Positions 61,549 through 64,000 of a stretch of DNA of 64,000 nt are shown piece after piece. The notes beneath the pieces are model-generated. The model was not told the DNA's origin. It searched no databases and saw only the letters and a program-made list of their open reading frames with translations. Position 1 is the first letter of the stretch. Each line of letters opens with the position of its first letter. Made by a program: the position numbers and the translations under genes. The DNA comes from Komagataeibacter xylinus (GTDB lineage: Bacteria > Pseudomonadota > Alphaproteobacteria > Acetobacterales > Acetobacteraceae): positions 2,021,001 to 2,085,000 of the forward strand of contig NZ_CP041348.1 of the NCBI RefSeq assembly GCF_009834365.1. Reading direction: 5' to 3'.

Positions 61549-64000
61549 ACGGTATTGTCGTTACCGCGCTCAAGCGGCCCTATACTTTTGTTGTCCTGTC
61601 CATTCTCATCGTCGTGTTCGGTGTCCGTGGCCTGCTCCGCACGCCAACCGATGTCTTCCCCAGCATCAACATCCCCGTGGTGGCGATCTGCTGGACCTAT
61701 ACCGGCCTCATGCCCGAAGACATGTCCGGCCGCGTGGTCTATTATTACGAGCGCGCCCTGACCGCCACGGTCAACAATATCGAACATATCGAGAGCCAGT
61801 CCTATTACGGGCGTGGCATCGTCAAGGTGTTCTTCCAGCCCGGCACCAATACCGCCGTGGCGCAGACGCAGATCACCGCCGTCTCCCAGACCGTCATCAA
61901 GCAGATGCCCGCGGGCATGACGCCGCCGCTGGTGCTGACCTACAATGCCTCGTCCGTGCCGGTGCTGACGTTGCAGGTTTCATCGGATTCCATGACGGCG
62001 TCGCAGATCTACGACATGTCCTCCAACCTGATCCGGCCAGCGCTGGTCTCGGTCGCGGGGGCGGCCATCCCCAACCCCTATGGTGGCCAGCCGGGCAACA
62101 TCATGGTCGATCTCGACCAGAGCAAGCTGCTCGCCCACGGGCTTTCGGCCACTGATATCGGCAATGCGCTGAGCAAGCAGAACATCGTGCTGCCAGCAGG
62201 CGACCAGCAGATCGGCGCGTTTGACTGGATGGTGCAGACCAACGCCTCGCCTGAGGAGATCGCCAGTTTCAACAACATGCCCATCAAGCAGGAGGGTAAT
62301 TCCGTCGTCTACCTGCGCGATGTGGCATGGGTGCATGCAGGCGGGCCACCCCAGACCAACATGGTGCTGGTCAAGGGCCACCAGGCGGTGCTGATCGTGA
62401 TCATGAAGAGCGGCGATGCCTCGACGCTCTCGGTGGTGAGCGGGATCAAGGCGTTGCTGCCCTCCATCGTGCGTACGCTGCCGCCCGGCGTTGATATTAC
62501 CGTGCTGGGCGATGCCTCGACCTTCGTGAAGGAGGCGGTGCGCGACGTGGTGCAGGAAATGGGCACCGCAGCATTGCTGACCAGTCTTGTCGTGCTGCTG
62601 TTCCTCGGCTCGTGGCGATCGACCGTGATCATCGCCACCTCCATCCCGCTGGCCATGCTGTGCTCGGTCGTGGGGCTGGGGGCTGCGGGCCAGACCATCA
62701 ACGTCATGACCCTCGGCGGCCTTGCGCTGGCCGTGGGTATTCTGGTGGATGATGCGACAGTGATGATCGAGAACATCGACGCGCATCTGGAAATGGAGAA
62801 GGATCTGGAAACGGCCATCATCGATGCCGCCAACCAGATCGTCATTCCCACCTTCGTCTCGACATTATGCATCTGTATCGTGTGGATGCCGCTGTTCCAG
62901 CTCACGGGCGTTGCGGGCTGGCTGTTCATGCCCATGGCGGAAGCCATCATCTTCGCCATGATCGCGTCGTTCATCCTGTCGCGCACACTGGTGCCGACCA
63001 TGGCCAAATACATGCTCGCAGCCCAGGTCGCGGCGCATGCCAAGGCCAAGGCGGAGGGCGGGCATCATGAGCCGACCAATATCTTTGGTCGCTTCCAGCA
63101 GGGTTTCGAGCGCCGTTTCGTCACCTTCCGCAATCGCTACAGGGCGCTGCTTGAGCACCTGCTGCTTATCCGCGGGCGCTTCGTGCCGATCTTTGGCATC
63201 GGGGCGTTTGCCTCGCTGGGCCTGCTGCTGTTTGCCGGGCAGGACTTCTTCCCCGAGATCAATTCCAATGCGCTCGCCATTCACATGCGCGCGCCCATGG
63301 GCACCAAGATTGCAGAAGCCGGCAAGATCGCCATGCTGGTCAATGGCGAGATCGAACGCCTGCTGCCCGGTCAGGTCGAGGGCATTGTCAATAACTGCGG
63401 CCTGCCGTTCAGCCCGCTCAACCAGGCCTTCATCCCCACGCCCACTGTCGGCGCACAGGACTGTGACCTGACCGTAACGCTGAAGGACGATGAAGCGCCG
63501 GTGGCGAAGTTCCGCGGCATCCTGCGCAAGGGGCTGGCCGAGAAATTCCCCGGCACCGACATCACCTTCATGCCTGCCGACCTGACCGCCAAGATCCTGA
63601 ATTTCGGGCTGCCTGCGCCGCTCGACGTGCAGGTCTCGGGGCGCAACCTGTATGACAATTTCGATTTTGCCGAGAAGCTGGCCGAGAAGCTTCGCCATGT
63701 CACCGGCATTGCCGACGTGTCGGTGCAGGAGCCGCTGAACACGCCCACGCTGCGCGTCAATGCGCGCCGCACCTACGCGCTGGGCACGGGGCTGACGGAA
63801 TCGGATGTGGCCAATAACGCGCTTGCAGTGCTGTCGGGCAGCGGGCAGGTGGCGCCAACCTACTGGCTCGACCCCAAGACCGGGGTCTCGCACCTGGTCG
63901 ATATCCAGACGCCGCTGCAGTTCCTGCAGACCATGAACGACCTCGAGACCATTCCCATCGACAAGGGCGATGGCAACCCGTCCGACAAAGCACCGCAGAT
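61545..64000 (+). CDS. RND efflux transporter permease subunit, N-terminal part (runs off window)
   Basis: The inner-membrane pump of a tripartite RND exporter, here the first 818 codons of roughly 1050. The frame is open to the window end. It starts MNGIVVTALKRPYTFVVLSI with the first membrane helix, then PTDVFPSINIPVVAI and the porter domain. The proton-relay motif GILVDDATVMIENIDAHL has the Asp-Asp pair of proton-driven HAE-type pumps, not the heavy-metal variant. The second membrane half begins RFVPIFGIGAFASLGLLLFA. It is probably regulated by the adjacent two-component system; substrate unknown. Confidence 0.93.
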   Translation, partial: MNGIVVTALKRPYTFVVLSILIVVFGVRGLLRTPTDVFPSINIPVVAICWTYTGLMPEDMSGRVVYYYERALTATVNNIEHIESQSYYGRGIVKVFFQPGTNTAVAQTQITAVSQTVIKQMPAGMTPPLVLTYNASSVPVLTLQVSSDSMTASQIYDMSSNLIRPALVSVAGAAIPNPYGGQPGNIMVDLDQSKLLAHGLSATDIGNALSKQNIVLPAGDQQIGAFDWMVQTNASPEEIASFNNMPIKQEGNSVVYLRDVAWVHAGGPPQTNMVLVKGHQAVLIVIMKSGDASTLSVVSGIKALLPSIVRTLPPGVDITVLGDASTFVKEAVRDVVQEMGTAALLTSLVVLLFLGSWRSTVIIATSIPLAMLCSVVGLGAAGQTINVMTLGGLALAVGILVDDATVMIENIDAHLEMEKDLETAIIDAANQIVIPTFVSTLCICIVWMPLFQLTGVAGWLFMPMAEAIIFAMIASFILSRTLVPTMAKYMLAAQVAAHAKAKAEGGHHEPTNIFGRFQQGFERRFVTFRNRYRALLEHLLLIRGRFVPIFGIGAFASLGLLLFAGQDFFPEINSNALAIHMRAPMGTKIAEAGKIAMLVNGEIERLLPGQVEGIVNNCGLPFSPLNQAFIPTPTVGAQDCDLTVTLKDDEAPVAKFRGILRKGLAEKFPGTDITFMPADLTAKILNFGLPAPLDVQVSGRNLYDNFDFAEKLAEKLRHVTGIADVSVQEPLNTPTLRVNARRTYALGTGLTESDVANNALAVLSGSGQVAPTYWLDPKTGVSHLVDIQTPLQFLQTMNDLETIPIDKGDGNPSDKAPQ

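Overview
The window is a chromosomal segment of a high-GC acetic acid bacterium (Acetobacteraceae), most probably Komagataeibacter or a close relative such as Gluconacetobacter or Novacetimonas. The genus is inferred, not proven. The reasons are a Tat-exported three-subunit GMC dehydrogenase with a triheme cytochrome c, an IS5/IS1031-type insertion sequence with a TNA target, a full cytochrome c maturation cluster, and alphaproteobacterial housekeeping genes.

Layout. Positions 1-945 are an accessory scar: an IS1031-like element runs in from the left edge and has cut a gene whose 3' tail (about 300-552) survives in frame. Positions 946-6083 are a periplasmic sugar-acid oxidation module (GMC dehydrogenase small, large and cytochrome subunits, then a Tat-exported lactonase-like protein). 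Then come pyrD and a HAD phosphatase, and a divergent pair of Tat-exported HisC-like aminotransferase and TonB-dependent receptor (8190-12088). Positions 12244-31903 are mostly housekeeping: YqgE, SDR, PPK2, DUF3465, YnfA, ClpA/ClpS, a D,D-carboxypeptidase, map, ggt, SRP RNA, dnaX-ybaB-recR, a FolM-like SDR with folB, a TIGR02300 protein, aroA-cmk and rpsA. An M16 peptidase, a beta-lactamase-fold hydrolase and a membrane protein follow. The minus-strand operon ccmC-D-E-F-G-H-I (36835-42124) is followed by a DUF1674 gene. Next are YciI, EVE, EcsC, a 2-hydroxyacid dehydrogenase, aat, two paralogous exported proteins, bcp and glnE, a YhdP/AsmA-like giant, two organic-acid transporters (KgtP-like, DctA-like) and rmuC. 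A two-component system and an RND pump run off the right edge.

Functional links. The GMC dehydrogenase and its lactonase oxidise sugars or sugar acids in the periplasm and need the heme-attachment machinery encoded by the ccm operon. ClpA, ClpS and Aat together are the bacterial Leu/N-degron machinery, minus ClpP. KgtP and DctA suit a cell that recovers TCA-cycle acids. The response regulator, kinase and RND genes look like a sensor-controlled efflux locus.

The most striking unexplained signal is a dispersed intergenic repeat of about 85 bp, with seven full, partial or decayed copies. It has an outer inverted repeat (GATAAAAGTTT / AAACTTTTATC) enclosing two hairpins. Five of the seven copies lie exactly between the 3' ends of convergent genes, in one case supplying the stop codon. 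Other items worth a second look are the IS-truncated gene, the exported aminotransferase beside a TonB receptor, a 31-codon ORF translationally overlapping the RND pump start, and the tandem exported paralogs after aat. No tRNA, rRNA or CRISPR array was seen.
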